A stretch of 64,000 bases of DNA from Petroclostridium sp. X23 (GTDB taxonomy: Bacteria > Bacillota > Clostridia > SK-Y3), in contig NZ_CP124862.1 in the NCBI RefSeq assembly GCF_030013905.1, forward strand, positions 3,599,051 through 3,663,050. The letters run 5' to 3'. A program made the position numbers and the translations under genes. Under the pieces are notes generated by a model. The model saw nothing but the letters and a program-made list of their open reading frames with translations. It was not told where the DNA came from and did not search any database. Each line of letters starts with the position of its first letter. The stretch's first letter is position 1. Of this stretch, positions 9,091 through 18,111 are shown in pieces.

Positions 9091-10575
9091 CTAGAAATTA
9101 AAATATAAAAACTCAGTTATCCTTGTTAAGTGCAAAATTGAATATAAGAATAGTACAAAAGTAAATAATAATGTATACCAAGTAGGATGAAATTTCTCTT
9201 TTAATTGAACTGTGTTTTTAAGGCAAAGTATAATAAAAAAACCTAATAAAATATACTTAACAGCAGATGTTACATTTTTAAGCGGCAAAGTGCTAAAAGT
9301 TACTACTTCTGAAGTTATGCTTGGGAAAATGTTAATAAATTTGGAAGGTAGAATAATCCCATTAAATCCAAACATCCCTTTTAACACTTTTATTGCATCG
9401 CCAAAATGAACTGCTCTAAAAAATACAAGTGAAAAGTTTATAAAATTAAAAGTTAATATCCATGCCAATATTTTATTCATTTTAAAATTTGTAGATTTCC
9501 AGTATCTATGTGTTATTGTTGCTGCTCCATGTAAAAATCCCCAGAAGATAAATGTCCATCCTGCTCCATGCCAGAAACCACTTATAAGAAATAATAATAA
9601 TAAACATAAATTCGTTCTCAGCATCATATAGCGTTTTAAACCAAAAGGCATAAAAACTTTCCTCAGCATAAACTTATTTAAGGGAATATAAATATATCTA
9701 TATAAAAACCTACCTAATGTAATGTGCCATCTATCCCATACCTCTTGAATATTTAGTGATTTATAAGGAGAATTAAAATTCATTGGCAAAATAATATTGA
9801 ATAACAAGGCTGCTCCCATAGCCATATCCGTATAACCACTAAAATCGAAATATATTTGAAAGGTATACGATAATGATACAACCCACCCTTCAATTAGCGA
9901 TAAAATATTTAAGTGGTCAAAGCCTTGTGTTGCCCATGCAGCAAATGTATCGGCCAGTATCACTTTCTTGAATAATCCAATAGAAAAAATGAATATCCCT
10001 AAAGCTTGGTTCTTATATTTCACTATTTTGTTTTTGATATCTCCAAACTGCGGCATCATTTCTTTATGATGAACAATAGGTCCGGCAATTAACTGTGGAA
10101 AAAAAGTAACGAACAATGCATAATTTAAAAAATCAAACTCACTAGTTTCTTTTCTATAAGAATCTACAATATAAGCAATTTGCTGAAATGTAAAAAAGCT
10201 AATTGCTAAGGGGAAGCTTATATTCAAAAAAGGAATATTACTCTTGGTTAAACTATTTATATTTGAAATAAAAAAATCAGCATATTTAAAATATCCTAAT
10301 AGTCCTATATTGATACAGATTCCAATAAATAAAACAAATTTTTTATTGAACTTAAAGTGTCCACAACTCAATAGTAAGCCAATCCCATAATTAATAATTA
10401 TTGAAGATAACATCAGGGGTAGATATATAACATTCCACCAAGAATAATAGAATAATGAACTTAATACTAACCAAACCTTAGAAAGAACAACTAGCTTCTT
10501 TTTATTAAGATAGAAATAGATGCTCACAGCTATAGGCAAGAATAAGAAAATAAACTCGAATGAATTAAATAACAT
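9091..10575 (-). CDS. MBOAT-family polysaccharide O-acyltransferase (AlgI/DltB-like)
   Basis: This 494-residue polytopic membrane protein has the MBOAT core: FPQLIAGPIVHHKEMMPQF near residues 155-175, YFDFSGYTDMAMG, and WDRWHITLGRFLYRYIYIPL. The catalytic histidine lies in SGFWHGAGWTFIFWGFLHGA near residue 340. Such proteins move acyl groups across the membrane to alginate, peptidoglycan or other wall polymers. It is the first gene of a two-gene minus-strand unit with the DltD-like gene. DltA and DltC are not adjacent, which argues against teichoic acid D-alanylation and for O-acetylation. Confidence 0.9.
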   Translation of the reverse strand: MLFNSFEFIFLFLPIAVSIYFYLNKKKLVVLSKVWLVLSSLFYYSWWNVIYLPLMLSSIIINYGIGLLLSCGHFKFNKKFVLFIGICINIGLLGYFKYADFFISNINSLTKSNIPFLNISFPLAISFFTFQQIAYIVDSYRKETSEFDFLNYALFVTFFPQLIAGPIVHHKEMMPQFGDIKNKIVKYKNQALGIFIFSIGLFKKVILADTFAAWATQGFDHLNILSLIEGWVVSLSYTFQIYFDFSGYTDMAMGAALLFNIILPMNFNSPYKSLNIQEVWDRWHITLGRFLYRYIYIPLNKFMLRKVFMPFGLKRYMMLRTNLCLLLLFLISGFWHGAGWTFIFWGFLHGAATITHRYWKSTNFKMNKILAWILTFNFINFSLVFFRAVHFGDAIKVLKGMFGFNGIILPSKFINIFPSITSEVVTFSTLPLKNVTSAVKYILLGFFIILCLKNTVQLKEKFHPTWYTLLFTFVLFLYSILHLTRITEFLYFNF

Positions 10576-10689
10576 GCTTCTACTCCAGACAAAAACTTTA
10601 ATTTTGGCAAAAACTATAATTATTATAACAAGAAACTATAAGTTTGTTAATATGTTTAGCGTGTTTGAAGTATAATATTTTAAGGTGTA

Positions 10690-10788
10690 GGTGCTTTATA
10701 TTATATAATGGTGAGAGGAAATAATGGAGAAAAAGTATTTGAATCGGGAAAAGGAAAACAGGAATACATCAGCATTATTAAAGAATGA
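10690..10788 (+). pseudogene. Y1 (IS200/RAYT-type) transposase, amino-terminal fragment 1
   Basis: Translation gives GALYYIMVRGNNGEKVFESG followed by a stop at 10786-10788. MVRGNN is the amino-terminal signature of REP-associated Y1 transposases. Only about 33 codons remain and the HUH and catalytic parts are absent. About 112 bases (10691-10802) match 12982-13093 with only a handful of differences and end at the same point, ATTCAAGCCTG. Confidence 0.75.
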
Positions 10789-10805
10789 ATAATTCAAGCC
10801 TGACC

Positions 10806-11111
10806 CCGAAGTTTGACCCCGAAGTTGGATACTTCTTGTCTAAGAAACTTCTGGAGCAAGGCTGCCGAGTGATTGGGATGGATAATATTAATGATTATTA
10901 TGATGTGAATCTTAAGTATTCACGTTTGGATTTGCTTAAGCCCTTTGAGAAGTTTACCTTTATTCAAGGCGCTATTTCGGACAAGGATATGATTATGAAT
11001 GTTTTTAGAGAGTACAGACCAAGCGCAGTAGGGTTTAAGCTTAAAACACCGATACAGGAAGGATTACAGAAATTTGCGGATTGGTATGTTGAATACTATA
11101 GAGTGAAGTAG
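10806..11111 (+). pseudogene. NAD-dependent sugar epimerase, internally deleted remnant
   Basis: The frame encodes about 67 residues from the start of a UDP-glucuronate 4-epimerase-like protein (KKLLEQGCRVIGMDNINDYY, then RLDLLKPFEKFTFIQG), joined directly to the family's carboxy end (GLQKFADWYVEYYRVK). The GxxGxxG nucleotide-binding start and the central catalytic YxxxK region are missing, so some 230 residues are deleted. Its upstream edge runs into the transposase fragment through a short repeat (CCTGACCCCGAAG, then TTTGACCCCGAAG). It cannot be an active enzyme and is probably a relic of a surface polysaccharide cluster. Confidence 0.8.
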
Positions 11112-11150
11112 GCATATTCGAGTTCTTGAGTTATTATGATAATATATGAT

Positions 11151-11187
11151 ATCCATTAGATATAGTTTAGTCTAGTGGGTATTTTTT
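11151..11187 (+). terminator. Rho-independent terminator after epimerase remnant
   Basis: The stem ATCCATTAGA / TCTAGTGGGT with a 10-nt loop is followed by ATTTTTTG. Confidence 0.6.
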
Positions 11188-11230
11188 GTCTTTTGATAGA
11201 ACATGTATTCGGATGTCCGTCATATATACA

Positions 11231-11452
11231 TCATTCCATACCCAGCAACCAAAGCACACTTACTCCCAAAGCATCAGCTATGACGGCAAGCTCTATATCA
11301 GTTACCGGCCTTGTCTTTGCTTCAATTTTGGATATTGTGGTTTTTTCCAGTTCAATTCCACGGACAGCAAGACGGGCCAGCAAGTCTATTTGAGTGACTT
11401 TAGGCTTAGATTTATAACGAGCTTGGCGAACACGATCACCTATTTTTATAGG
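11231..11452 (-). pseudogene. XRE-family helix-turn-helix regulator without a start codon
   Basis: The minus strand encodes about 73 residues with a Cro/CI-type helix-turn-helix: IGDRVRQARYK, VTQIDLLARLAVRGIELEKT, TISKIEAKTRPVTDIEL, IADALGVSVLWLLGME, then a stop. No ATG, GTG or TTG occurs in frame before the helix-turn-helix begins, and a stop lies five codons upstream. It is probably the decayed regulator of a lost phage or plasmid element, unless ATA serves as start. Plus-strand frames over it are spurious. Confidence 0.65.
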
Positions 11453-11485
11453 CTTTTTTCAGAGGTTTCCCAGTTACTTGAGTTA

Positions 11486-11752
11486 TTCGGAGGGGAAATA
11501 ATAAGGAATACATATTTAAAAGAGACGAAGATAAAAGGTGTCTAATAAAATTAGTAGAAGAGTATAAAGAAATGATGGGGTATAAAGTATATGGTTTCGT
11601 TATAATGGATAATCACTATGATTTCATAATACAAATAATAGATTAACCCTTACAGAAAACCATGCATAGAATCAATAATAAATACAGTAAGTACTATAAT
11701 CATAAAAACAGGAGAACCGGACATGTCTTTGAGAGACATGGGGACAGGTGAA
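11486..11752 (+). pseudogene. Y1 (RAYT-type) transposase, frameshifted middle and carboxy fragments
   Basis: Three short frames together resemble the middle and end of a RAYT: a first piece ending TYLKETKIKGV, then LVEEYKEMMGYKVYGFVIMD followed by NHYDFIIQIID, then MHRINNKYSKYYNHKNRRTG followed by HVFERHGDR. The usual HxH of the metal site reads HYD, and frameshifts and stops separate the pieces. It is dead. Together with the two amino-terminal fragments nearby it shows at least one former full-length RAYT. Confidence 0.65.
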
Positions 11753-11878
11753 GCGTCCTACTAAAATATTCCATACAGAGCAATCTTTTGAGAAGATATT
11801 CTTGGAAGATTGTTTTTTAGTTCATTGTAAATCAAAGAGGCATTTGATATAATAAGGTATAAGGAAGGCGGTAGTGGT

Positions 11879-12829
11879 ATGGGGCAGGACAATGATCAAA
11901 GAGTCAAGTTAGATGAGATTCTAAAGTCACTTTTTGCAGTTTCAAAGAAAGTACTGATTGAAATGATGAACAGTTTGTTTTATGAAAATTTTGATGTGGA
12001 TATGGTAGAAGTGACATTTGAAAATAATGAATTTATATCAGATGAATATGATATTATCCGTGGGGATTTGTTTCTTAAGATCTCACAGAATGACAAGCCA
12101 TATCATTACCACATAGAACTTCAAACACTGAATGATGCTACCATGGTAATCCGCCTTTTTGAATATGGCTTTAAGAAAGCAAAAGAACTGGCAAAATATG
12201 AAGGAATAGATGAAACAGTAATCTATATTCCCAAGCAGTTGGTTATTTTTGTTGAACAGAATCAAAATATCAAAGATGAATTAAAAATGAGATTGGTATT
12301 CCCAGATGGACAGGAAGTAAAATACACTGTTCCAGTAATGAAATATTGGGAGTATGATGACCAGAAAATTATAGAGTGTAAGATGTATCCGTTGTTGCCG
12401 CTGCAAGTATTTAAGCTTAGATATAAAATGGAAAGTTTAAGGAGAAAGCAGGGGAACAATGAAGAGGATATGAAAGAAGCCGTTCTAGAAGCAAAGCAAG
12501 TGGCAGAGGTTATAGCAAGAGCAGGCAAACAGTTATATGATAATAAGGAAATAAATGGAGATGATCTACATAGAATATTGCTGGCCATTTCCAATTTATT
12601 TGAATATCTAAATCAAAGGTATGGAGATAATGAATTGTTAGAAGAGGAGGTTCGGAAGATGACTAAATCTTTATATGATCCAGTAGTTGAGGAGAAAGGA
12701 ATAGAAAAGGGAAAGATTGAAACAGCAAAGGAAATGTTAGCAGATGGTGAACCAATTGAAAAAATAATGAAATATACAAAGTTAATCCCAGAGCAAATTG
12801 AAGAGTTGAAAAAAGCAATAAAACATTGA
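11879..12829 (+). CDS. Rpn-family PD-(D/E)XK recombination-promoting nuclease
   Basis: This 316-residue protein has the amino-terminal PD-(D/E)XK nuclease fold of the Rpn/YhgA-like (transposase_31) family: YDIIRGDLFLKIS supplies the conserved acidic residue and YHIELQT the ExQ motif near residues 75-83. The carboxy end carries the usual charged repeats (EEKGIEKGKIETAKEMLADG and EQIEELKKAI). Family members are DNA endonucleases linked to horizontal transfer or phage defence; no function is established for this one. ATGGGG follows a GGAAGGCGG ribosome site. A truncated near-identical paralogue lies at 14636. Confidence 0.85.
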   Translation: MGQDNDQRVKLDEILKSLFAVSKKVLIEMMNSLFYENFDVDMVEVTFENNEFISDEYDIIRGDLFLKISQNDKPYHYHIELQTLNDATMVIRLFEYGFKKAKELAKYEGIDETVIYIPKQLVIFVEQNQNIKDELKMRLVFPDGQEVKYTVPVMKYWEYDDQKIIECKMYPLLPLQVFKLRYKMESLRRKQGNNEEDMKEAVLEAKQVAEVIARAGKQLYDNKEINGDDLHRILLAISNLFEYLNQRYGDNELLEEEVRKMTKSLYDPVVEEKGIEKGKIETAKEMLADGEPIEKIMKYTKLIPEQIEELKKAIKH

Positions 12830-12883
12830 ATGAAAGGGTGGGTGCCAGTGAAACCACCGAAAAAAGCCTATAAAAATTCGGAA

Positions 12884-13094
12884 AAAGGGGTCAGGATTGA
12901 CAAATTGACAAAATAAGAATATAGTAGGTAAAAATAGTAATAGGTGATAAGATACCAAGAAAACCAAGGATACATTATGAAGGTGCTTTATATCATGTAA
13001 TGGTGAGAGGAAACAATGGAGAAAAAGTATTTGAATCGGGAAAAGGAAAACAGGAATACATCAACATTATTCAAGAATGAATAATTCAAGCCTG
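12884..13094 (+). mobile_element. Short RAYT-derived element with inverted ends
   Basis: The left end GGGGTCAGGATTGAC and right end ATTCAAGCCTG form an imperfect terminal inverted repeat (TCAGGaTTGA against TCAAgCCTGT). Between them is a Y1 transposase amino-terminal fragment. The element is about 210 bases and looks like a nonautonomous internal-deletion derivative. Its right end supplies the last codons of the minus-strand gene at 13086. Confidence 0.55.
12952..13080 (+). pseudogene. Y1 (RAYT-type) transposase, amino-terminal fragment 2
   Basis: Translation begins IPRKPRIHYEGALYHVMVRG and continues NNGEKVFESGKGKQEYINII before a stop at 13078. PRKPR...GALYHVMVRGNN is the classical RAYT start, but the expected ATG is ATA and the catalytic part is gone. 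Confidence 0.75.
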
Positions 13095-13433
13095 TTTCTT
13101 TCTGATCATGAGCATGGTATCAAGTTTCTTGTAGAGTTGGTCATCCAAGCGGTTTAGTATTTCAGAATCGGTGGTTTCATCAATGTTGATATATTTTGAT
13201 TGACCATTGTCTTTATAGCTGAAGCAGGTTCTTTGACCACATTCATCCTTGAATTGAGCCATCAGGCTATTCGCTTTTCGTCTTAATGCTTGCTCTCTGG
13301 CATTGGTAACGTCGAATTGAAAATATGGTTCTATAAGGTCAACAACAGCATCTGTTGTAATTTCATTTAGCCCTGCCATTTGCTTCAGGATTTCGTTCCT
13401 TGCTTGTTTCTCCAATGTGATGGTTTTGCTCAT
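13086..13433 (-). CDS. Phage/plasmid-like accessory protein, 115 residues, 3' end replaced by a repeat
   Basis: I do not recognise a named family. The protein is soluble, charged and helical, with the start MSKTITLEKQARNEILKQMA and no visible catalytic motif. It overlaps the upstream gene by four bases (ATGA), so the two are translationally coupled. The final codons CAG GCT TGA fall inside the inverted end of the RAYT-derived element, so the original carboxy terminus was probably longer and was cut by that insertion. Phage or plasmid origin is inferred from the accessory context and the partner gene. Confidence 0.6.
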   Translation of the reverse strand: MSKTITLEKQARNEILKQMAGLNEITTDAVVDLIEPYFQFDVTNAREQALRRKANSLMAQFKDECGQRTCFSYKDNGQSKYINIDETTDSEILNRLDDQLYKKLDTMLMIRKKQA

Positions 13434-14191
13434 ATACTCAGTCCTTTCAGAAAATTATTTATTTTCATTATCTTTGCTACCGCTTCATTGGATTTTCTTT
13501 GTTCATTTTTGAGATTAAGAGGATCATTAAGATGATCAGCCCAAGCCTTAAGGTGTTTGTCATCCACCTCTAGCTTTCGAATCTCCGATAATATATTACT
13601 GAATTTTTTTGCGGCTGCTGTGCAAAATGTGTGATAATCATGGCTAGCCGCGACATTAAGTCTTCTTTCCTGTTCGTTTTTCTTTCTCTCCTGCGCTAAG
13701 TCTAATACTTTGGATCTGGTTGGAAGCTTATTGTTTTCTCTGGCTTCTGCTTTTACCTGCTCAACCAAGTCCTTATTATCTGCCAAAATTTCAAAGCGTT
13801 TTTGTTGATCTGTAGTAAAGTTAAGGTTTTTCACAATCTGTGATTTGGTTTTCTGAGGTGGGGATAGATTTTCACAGGTATGATTCGAGGCATTTCCAAC
13901 TTCGGTGCACCGGTGCACTGAAGTTAAATCGTTTCTGGTTCCTTGGGCAGTGGGGATGTTTTTTAATAATTCACCAATCTTAACTTCAGCATCCAATAAT
14001 GCTTCGGCTAGCATCCTGCATTCTTCTTTTTTTTGATCCCTTACCGCCTGAGCCAATTTCAATTTTTCTATAGCTCTTATTTCTGCCCGGACGGAGGCCA
14101 GTTTCTCTCTTCCAACCAAAATGAATTTGCTCAAATCCTCTAATGTTACAGGCAGGTCAGATTTGCATTTTTCTATTTTAGAATTATCCAT
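13430..14191 (-). CDS. Phage/plasmid-like protein with ParB/methylase-module features, 253 residues
   Basis: The protein has an amino-terminal coiled coil (residues 25-75, rich in E, K and A), the segment AEVKIGELLKNIP, a variable linker and a conserved-looking middle (SQIVKNLNFTTDQQKRFEIL, EARENNKLPTRSKVLDLA) that resembles helix-turn-helix linker regions seen in phage and conjugative-element proteins near DNA methylases and ParB-like proteins. I cannot assign a function. It overlaps the next gene by four bases. An upstream gap of over 400 bases separates it from the divergent truncated rpn gene. Confidence 0.6.
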   Translation of the reverse strand: MDNSKIEKCKSDLPVTLEDLSKFILVGREKLASVRAEIRAIEKLKLAQAVRDQKKEECRMLAEALLDAEVKIGELLKNIPTAQGTRNDLTSVHRCTEVGNASNHTCENLSPPQKTKSQIVKNLNFTTDQQKRFEILADNKDLVEQVKAEARENNKLPTRSKVLDLAQERKKNEQERRLNVAASHDYHTFCTAAAKKFSNILSEIRKLEVDDKHLKAWADHLNDPLNLKNEQRKSNEAVAKIMKINNFLKGLSI

Positions 14192-14635
14192 CTGTTTTTT
14201 CTCCCATTTAACAATTGCCTATCTAAATAAGTTTATAATGAGTGAGTGAATCACTACATTGCAAATCAAAACGTAATCAATAACTTCCATACAATACGAA
14301 TGATATATGAATGTGAAAACGCTGTAAGTGTATGCACATATTTACATAATATGAATAAGCGTATTATATTGTTACCATGAATAGTAACTCCTTGTTGAAT
14401 ATACCTTTTCAAAGCAAATGTGCCAGTCGCTTGAGTTATTAACTTATTTATCGCAGTCTGTATCGGTCACTTAGCTTAACTCTATCAAACGGTTGTTTGA
14501 GATAGATTACAGAGTAAGCATGATAGCTGATTATTTTTTTATGTTTACACGAACTGATGCTCGTCACTCCATAATTTATTGTAAATAAAGAACAGCTCTG
14601 ATATAATTAAGACATAGGTAGTAGGTGGTGATAGG
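14192..14635. other. Intergenic gap between divergent accessory genes
   Basis: This AT-rich stretch has no coding signal. It holds one CTTGAGTTATT repeat (about 14428-14446), the imperfect palindrome CTATCAAACGG/TTGTTTGAGATAG at 14484-14507, and GATATAATTAAGACAT near 14598. The last is a likely -10 region for the truncated rpn and recurs near 29111. Confidence 0.5.
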
Positions 14636-15073
14636 GTGGAAGTAAATGAACAAAGAGTCAAATTGGATGAGATTTTAAAATCATTGTTTGCGGTATCAAA
14701 GAAGGTATTAGTCACGATGATGAATAGCTTGTTTCATGAAGACTTTGATGTGGATACGACAGAAGTGACATTTGAAAATAATGAATTTATATCCAATGAA
14801 TATGATATTATCCGGGGAGATGTATTTTTGAAGATTTCACAAGATGAAAAACCTTATCACTATCATATAGAGTTGCAGACACTAAATGATGCGACAATGG
14901 TGATTCGACTTTTTGAATATGGATTTAAGAAAGCAAAAGAGTTGGCAAAATATGAAGGAATAGATGAAACGGTAATCTACATTCCGAAGCAATTAGTGAT
15001 TTTTATTGAGCAAAGGTATGAATATAGTGTTAATAATCAATCGGGAGGGCATCTTATATGCAAACGGAAGTAA
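14636..15073 (+). pseudogene. Truncated Rpn-family nuclease paralogue
   Basis: Residues 1-127 match the intact Rpn at 11879 almost throughout (same LDEILKSLFAVSKKVL, YDIIRGD, YHIELQT and VIYIPKQLVIF blocks), then the frame runs into unrelated sequence (RYEYSVNNQSGG) and stops. The break is near 15015, and the whole carboxy-terminal half is missing. The nuclease motif itself remains, so a truncated product is conceivable, but loss of the second half suggests decay. The tail overlaps the start of the FAD oxidoreductase in another frame. Confidence 0.8.
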
Positions 15074-16260
15074 AGGGCATCGTTATTATCGGAAACGGCA
15101 TTGCAGGCCTGTCAGCTGCGGAAGCGGCGAGAAAGCAGGATGAGAATATCCCTATCACTATCATTTCAAACGAGAAGTATTTAACGTATTATCGCCTCCG
15201 TTTATGTGAATTTATCGGTAAAGCGTTGGATTCAAACAGTCTAAATGTTCATCCTTTAAGTTGGTATGAAGATAGAAATATAGAAGTGCTGTTGAATAAA
15301 ACCGTAATGCTGGTGAACGCGGCTGAAAAGCTTATTCAATTGCATGATGGGTTACAATTGTCGTATCATAAGCTTATTATTGCCAGCGGAAGCTTTAGTT
15401 TCATTCCACCTGTGGCGGATACACCTCAGAATGTGATCATGTCACTTTGGAATATGGATGATGTGTATGGCTTGAACGATGAGGTAGAACATATACGACA
15501 TGCAGCGATTGTTGGCGGTGGATTATTAGGATTGGAGGCGGCTTATCACATGAACAAACAAGGTATAAAGACTACCATCATTGAGTTTATGCCCCGTTTG
15601 CTGCCTAACCAGCTGGATGAGCATGGGTCTCGAATCTTTGCAAGTAAAGTAAAGAGCCTGGGAATAGACATCATAACTGGAAGTACGGTGCAGTCTATAA
15701 TCGGAACTGAAAGAGTAGAAAAAGTAGTTCTTAATACAGGTAAAATCATTGATGCACAGCTTGTGTTTTCCGCAGCCGGAGTTCGCCCAAATCTCAGTAT
15801 GGTTAAAAGTACACATGTAAATATAAATAAAAGAATCATAGTAGATCAGTTCATGCGAACGAGTGATGCCGATATCTACGCTGCCGGAGATGTAGCGGAA
15901 TACAATAATAAGTGGCTCGGTTTATGGTCTGCTGCGATGAGTCAAGGGAAAATCGCCGGTACAAATGCTGCTGGGGGTCAAATGGAATATAAATTGGAAA
16001 CACCTCCATATTTCTTAAATTCTATGGACACAAAAATTTTTTCAATCGGTGATATTGGAAGAGATATGTCATCTGCATATGAGACTATACAGTGTGTGAA
16101 CGAAGAAGACTATCTATATCAAAAGCTGTTTTTTAAGAACAATAAGATTATGGGTGCTATACTCATTGGTGATACAAAAAACAGCAATAAAATCAGTATC
16201 GCAATAAAAAACGGTATGACAAAAAATGAGTGCCAGGATTTAATTTCTGAATATGAGTAG
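15058..16260 (+). CDS. FAD/NAD(P)-dependent oxidoreductase (NirB-amino-terminal / rubredoxin-reductase-like)
   Basis: This 400-residue flavoprotein has an FAD-binding dinucleotide fold at the start (IVIIGNGIAGLSAAEAARK, residues 8-26), a second NAD(P)-binding GGGLLGLEAAYHM motif near residue 147, and the FAD-site segment DADIYAAGDVAEY near residue 270. The layout matches the pyridine nucleotide-disulfide oxidoreductase family of small NirB-like proteins, without a redox CxxC or a rubredoxin domain. The electron acceptor cannot be read from sequence. GGGAGGG lies nine bases before the ATG. It seems to be monocistronic and adjoins the accessory island. Confidence 0.85.
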   Translation: MQTEVKGIVIIGNGIAGLSAAEAARKQDENIPITIISNEKYLTYYRLRLCEFIGKALDSNSLNVHPLSWYEDRNIEVLLNKTVMLVNAAEKLIQLHDGLQLSYHKLIIASGSFSFIPPVADTPQNVIMSLWNMDDVYGLNDEVEHIRHAAIVGGGLLGLEAAYHMNKQGIKTTIIEFMPRLLPNQLDEHGSRIFASKVKSLGIDIITGSTVQSIIGTERVEKVVLNTGKIIDAQLVFSAAGVRPNLSMVKSTHVNINKRIIVDQFMRTSDADIYAAGDVAEYNNKWLGLWSAAMSQGKIAGTNAAGGQMEYKLETPPYFLNSMDTKIFSIGDIGRDMSSAYETIQCVNEEDYLYQKLFFKNNKIMGAILIGDTKNSNKISIAIKNGMTKNECQDLISEYE

Positions 16261-16495
16261 AAAGGCATAAGAGCCAGTCACTTGAGTTGTTGGCGATATT
16301 TAAGCTGTATAATAGCTGTATAATAAATGAGCAATTTAAATTATAGAAAAATTTGTACATCAGCATGTATAGAATGTGGAATATAATGGATTTACAGGAT
16401 AAGAGAGACATGATAAAATACAAATCACCGGATAATTATCATTAGCATAGACATATAACGTATTAAGAAATAAATCGAAAAGGGGAATGAATCAT

Positions 16496-17503
16496 ATGAG
16501 TATTTTAGTCACCGGAGGGGCTGGATACATAGGAAGCCATACATGTGTAGAATTATTAAATGAAGGCTATGAGATTATCGTAGTGGATAACCTTTCCAAT
16601 AGTAAGACGGAGGCACTAGAAAGAGTAAAAGAGATCACAGGCAAAGATCTCACATTCTATGAAACAGACCTTTTAGATAAAGAAGGTCTTGAAAAGGTAT
16701 TTGCAGAAAATAGTATTGAGGGTGTTATTCACTTTGCAGGTCTTAAAGCGGTAGGAGAATCTGTTCAAATTCCACTGAAATATTATCATAATAATATTAC
16801 CGGAACCCTTACCCTGTGTGAAGTAATGCAGAAATATGGGGTAAAGAAAATAGTGTTTAGTTCTTCCGCTACAGTGTACGGGATGAACAATAAATCTCCC
16901 TTAACGGAAGATATGCCGTTAAGTACAACTAATCCTTACGGCAGTACTAAGCTAATGATAGAACAGATTCTACAAGATATTTTTAATTCCGATTCATCTT
17001 GGAGCATTGCACTCCTAAGATACTTTAATCCTATTGGAGCCCATGAAAGCGGCAGAATTGGTGAAGATCCGAATGGGATCCCTAATAACTTAATGCCTTA
17101 TATCACGCAAGTTGCTGTAGGGAAAAGAGAGAGACTAAATGTTTTCGGAAGTGACTATAATACTCATGACGGTACTGGGGTCAGAGACTATATCCATGTG
17201 GTAGATCTTGCAAAAGGGCATTTGAAGGCAGTTGAAAAAGTGATGAATACTACAGGTATAGAGCCATATAATCTTGGTACAGGTATAGGATACAGTGTGC
17301 TTGATGTGGTGAATAGTTTTGAAAAAGCTACAGAGCAAAAGGTTCCGTATATATTAACGGACCGCAGACCGGGAGATATTGATGAATGCTTTGCCGACGC
17401 CACTAAAGCGCTGAATGAATTAGGATGGAAAGCAGAAAAGAACCTCGAAGATATGTGTAGAGACTCTTGGAGATGGCAAAAGAAAAATCCTAACGGATAT
17501 TAA
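16496..17503 (+). CDS. galE: UDP-glucose 4-epimerase
   Basis: This 335-residue short-chain epimerase interconverts UDP-glucose and UDP-galactose, feeding galactose use or surface polysaccharide synthesis. The NAD motif is GGAGYIGSH (residues 7-15), the catalytic pair is serine in SSSATVYG and YxxxK in NPYGSTKLM, and HVVDLAKGH and [12 protein letters not shown] are typical of GalE. AGGGG lies 10 bases before this ATG; an ATG nine bases earlier is too close to it. It lies alone, near other envelope genes. Confidence 0.95.
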   Translation: MSILVTGGAGYIGSHTCVELLNEGYEIIVVDNLSNSKTEALERVKEITGKDLTFYETDLLDKEGLEKVFAENSIEGVIHFAGLKAVGESVQIPLKYYHNNITGTLTLCEVMQKYGVKKIVFSSSATVYGMNNKSPLTEDMPLSTTNPYGSTKLMIEQILQDIFNSDSSWSIALLRYFNPIGAHESGRIGEDPNGIPNNLMPYITQVAVGKRERLNVFGSDYNTHDGTGVRDYIHVVDLAKGHLKAVEKVMNTTGIEPYNLGTGIGYSVLDVVNSFEKATEQKVPYILTDRRPGDIDECFADATKALNELGWKAEKNLEDMCRDSWRWQKKNPNGY

Positions 17504-17633
17504 GTGAAGGTGCCGGGCACTTGATTTCTTGAGTTATTGAAAAGTTTATATGTAAAATATTTACATGTTCTAGAGGGTATGGTAAGATATAAGCTGTAAC
17601 AATAGAGAAGAAATAAACAAAGGAGTATTCAAT

Positions 17634-18110
17634 ATGGTAAAAAAACGCAGCTTGCTTTATCTTCTTACGATCCTCTGGTTTGTAGTGATCCTCTCTTTTT
17701 CAAGTGATCCTGCTGAGATTTCCAAGCAGAAAAGCGCTTTGATTTTAGAGAAAGTTGAGCCGGCCATTGAGCGGGTTGAACGACACTTTGAGTTGGAATT
17801 CTTCGATAAAGACAGTCTTCATTTTTATATTCGTAAAAATGCCCATATTTTTAATTATTTCGTTTTGGGGATGTTATTAACTTTATGCTGGAAAGTATCG
17901 GGAGTGAAGGGACATAAGTCGTATTATCTGCCTTGGGTTGCAGGGACTTTATTCTCGATGCTGGACGAATTTTATCAGACATTTATTCCGGGCCGCAGCG
18001 GAGAAGTCCGAGATGTGTTTGTAGATAACACCGGTATTGTAATGGGGCTGATAGTTGCCTCTATCTTTTATAGCATCATCGTAATACGAGTGAAAAGAGC
18101 CAGGTGCTGA
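17634..18110 (+). CDS. VanZ-family membrane protein
   Basis: This 158-residue protein has four hydrophobic segments and the VanZ hallmarks FSSDP near residue 21, KNAHIFNYFVLGMLL, and LDEFYQTFIPGRSGEVRDVFVDNTG. VanZ-like proteins are common in Firmicutes; the namesake gives low-level teicoplanin resistance, but most members have no known role. AAGGAG precedes the ATG. The terminal bases run into a CTGAGTCATT repeat remnant. Confidence 0.85.
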   Translation: MVKKRSLLYLLTILWFVVILSFSSDPAEISKQKSALILEKVEPAIERVERHFELEFFDKDSLHFYIRKNAHIFNYFVLGMLLTLCWKVSGVKGHKSYYLPWVAGTLFSMLDEFYQTFIPGRSGEVRDVFVDNTGIVMGLIVASIFYSIIVIRVKRARC

Positions 18111-18111
18111 G

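Noticed and set aside
11175..11545. Plus-strand frames in the accessory island
   Set aside because: They are antisense to an XRE helix-turn-helix that is clearly recognisable on the minus strand, and to RAYT fragments.
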